Source: Campylorhamphus procurvoides (taxonomy: Eukaryota > Chordata > Aves > Passeriformes > Dendrocolaptidae). Taken from it: a stretch of DNA of 64,000 nucleotides. The position numbers and the translations under genes were made by a program. Of the stretch, positions 63,854 through 64,000 are shown one piece after another. Positions within the stretch are counted from its first letter, which is position 1. Every line of letters begins with the position of its first letter. The notes below the pieces were generated by a model. That model saw only the letters and a program-made list of their open reading frames with translations, was not told where the DNA came from and made no database searches. Location of the stretch: positions 1 through 64,000 of the forward strand of contig WBMV01006235.1 in NCBI GenBank assembly GCA_013396655.1. Reading direction: 5' to 3'.

Positions 63854-64000
63854 GTCTCAGGTGAGACGGTAGGGACAGTCCCCATGTCAATTCCCATGAG
63901 AATCAATGTCAAAAGGAAAGCAGCAGCAATCCCGTCTTCACAAGGGCGGAAAACAGGTGTTCTCTCTCTCCCTCTTTCTTCACAGCAGCTTCTGTGGTGC
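63854..64000 (-). mobile_element. LTR family A copy 3, partial, runs off the window
   Basis: From about 63905 the sequence aligns with 20880-20970 in LTR copy 1: AGCAGCAATCCCGTCT, the GGGCGGAAAACAGGTGTTCTCTCTCTC block and CAGC(T)TCTGTGGTG. Orientation is minus, as in the other two copies. The left third of the LTR is absent because the sequence starts at an N; the right part continues beyond the window. Confidence 0.85.

Noticed and set aside
1..64000. CRISPR arrays, operons, riboswitches, phage or plasmid features
   Set aside because: Nothing of the kind is present; the window is vertebrate nuclear DNA.

Overview
This is eukaryotic, and most likely avian (probably passerine), nuclear DNA: AT-rich, low in coding signal and dotted with retroelements typical of birds. 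CR1 LINE 3' ends with the usual 5'-truncation occur at 15992-16462, 45080-45553 and 57995-58245. LTR families with 5- or 6-bp target duplications, and a bird-wide LTR-like repeat (22490-23290), add to this. No L1, Alu, operon or Shine-Dalgarno organisation is present. Family names are withheld because no repeat library could be searched.

Layout. 1-15.9 kb is largely unique intronic or intergenic sequence with a few exon-like open segments and two possible ancient MIR-type SINE remnants (about 8356-8420 and 13228-13332). A CR1 lies at 16.0-16.5 kb. A dense minus-strand LTR/ERV cluster fills 20.5-23.3 kb: an LTR at 20547-21346, an ERV leader with a tRNA-Phe-type primer-binding site at 21484-21501 and its abutting LTR, then the bird-wide repeat. 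23.3-38.8 kb is a long quiet stretch. A 421-bp solo LTR with a perfect 6-bp target duplication is at 38810-39230. CR1-like ORF1 remains are at about 41.8-42.9 kb, and a CR1 tail at 45.1-45.5 kb. The best exon candidate of the window is at 51134-51311 (minus). Next to it is an 874-bp solo LTR with a perfect 5-bp target duplication (51728-52601), then a plus-strand LTR (53638-54337) and a CR1 tail at 58.0 kb. The right edge (after a single N at 63853) enters a third copy of the 20.5/51.7-kb LTR family.

Genes. No complete protein-coding or RNA gene can be recognised. Two minus-strand segments, 51134-51311 and 3860-4068, have good splice-site contexts and compatible codon phase. They could be the penultimate and last exons of one gene with a very long intron, but neither product is recognised and chance is a real alternative. 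Three plus-strand segments (1545-1752, 9245-9686 and the open frame at 7928-8497) are weaker. Open frames of 60-120 codons are common here by chance, so most were left out. I found no convincing new biological system; the most checkable observations are the exon candidates, the LTR target-site duplications, the ERV primer-binding site, the perfect hairpin at 11229-11262 and the two single-N junctions.
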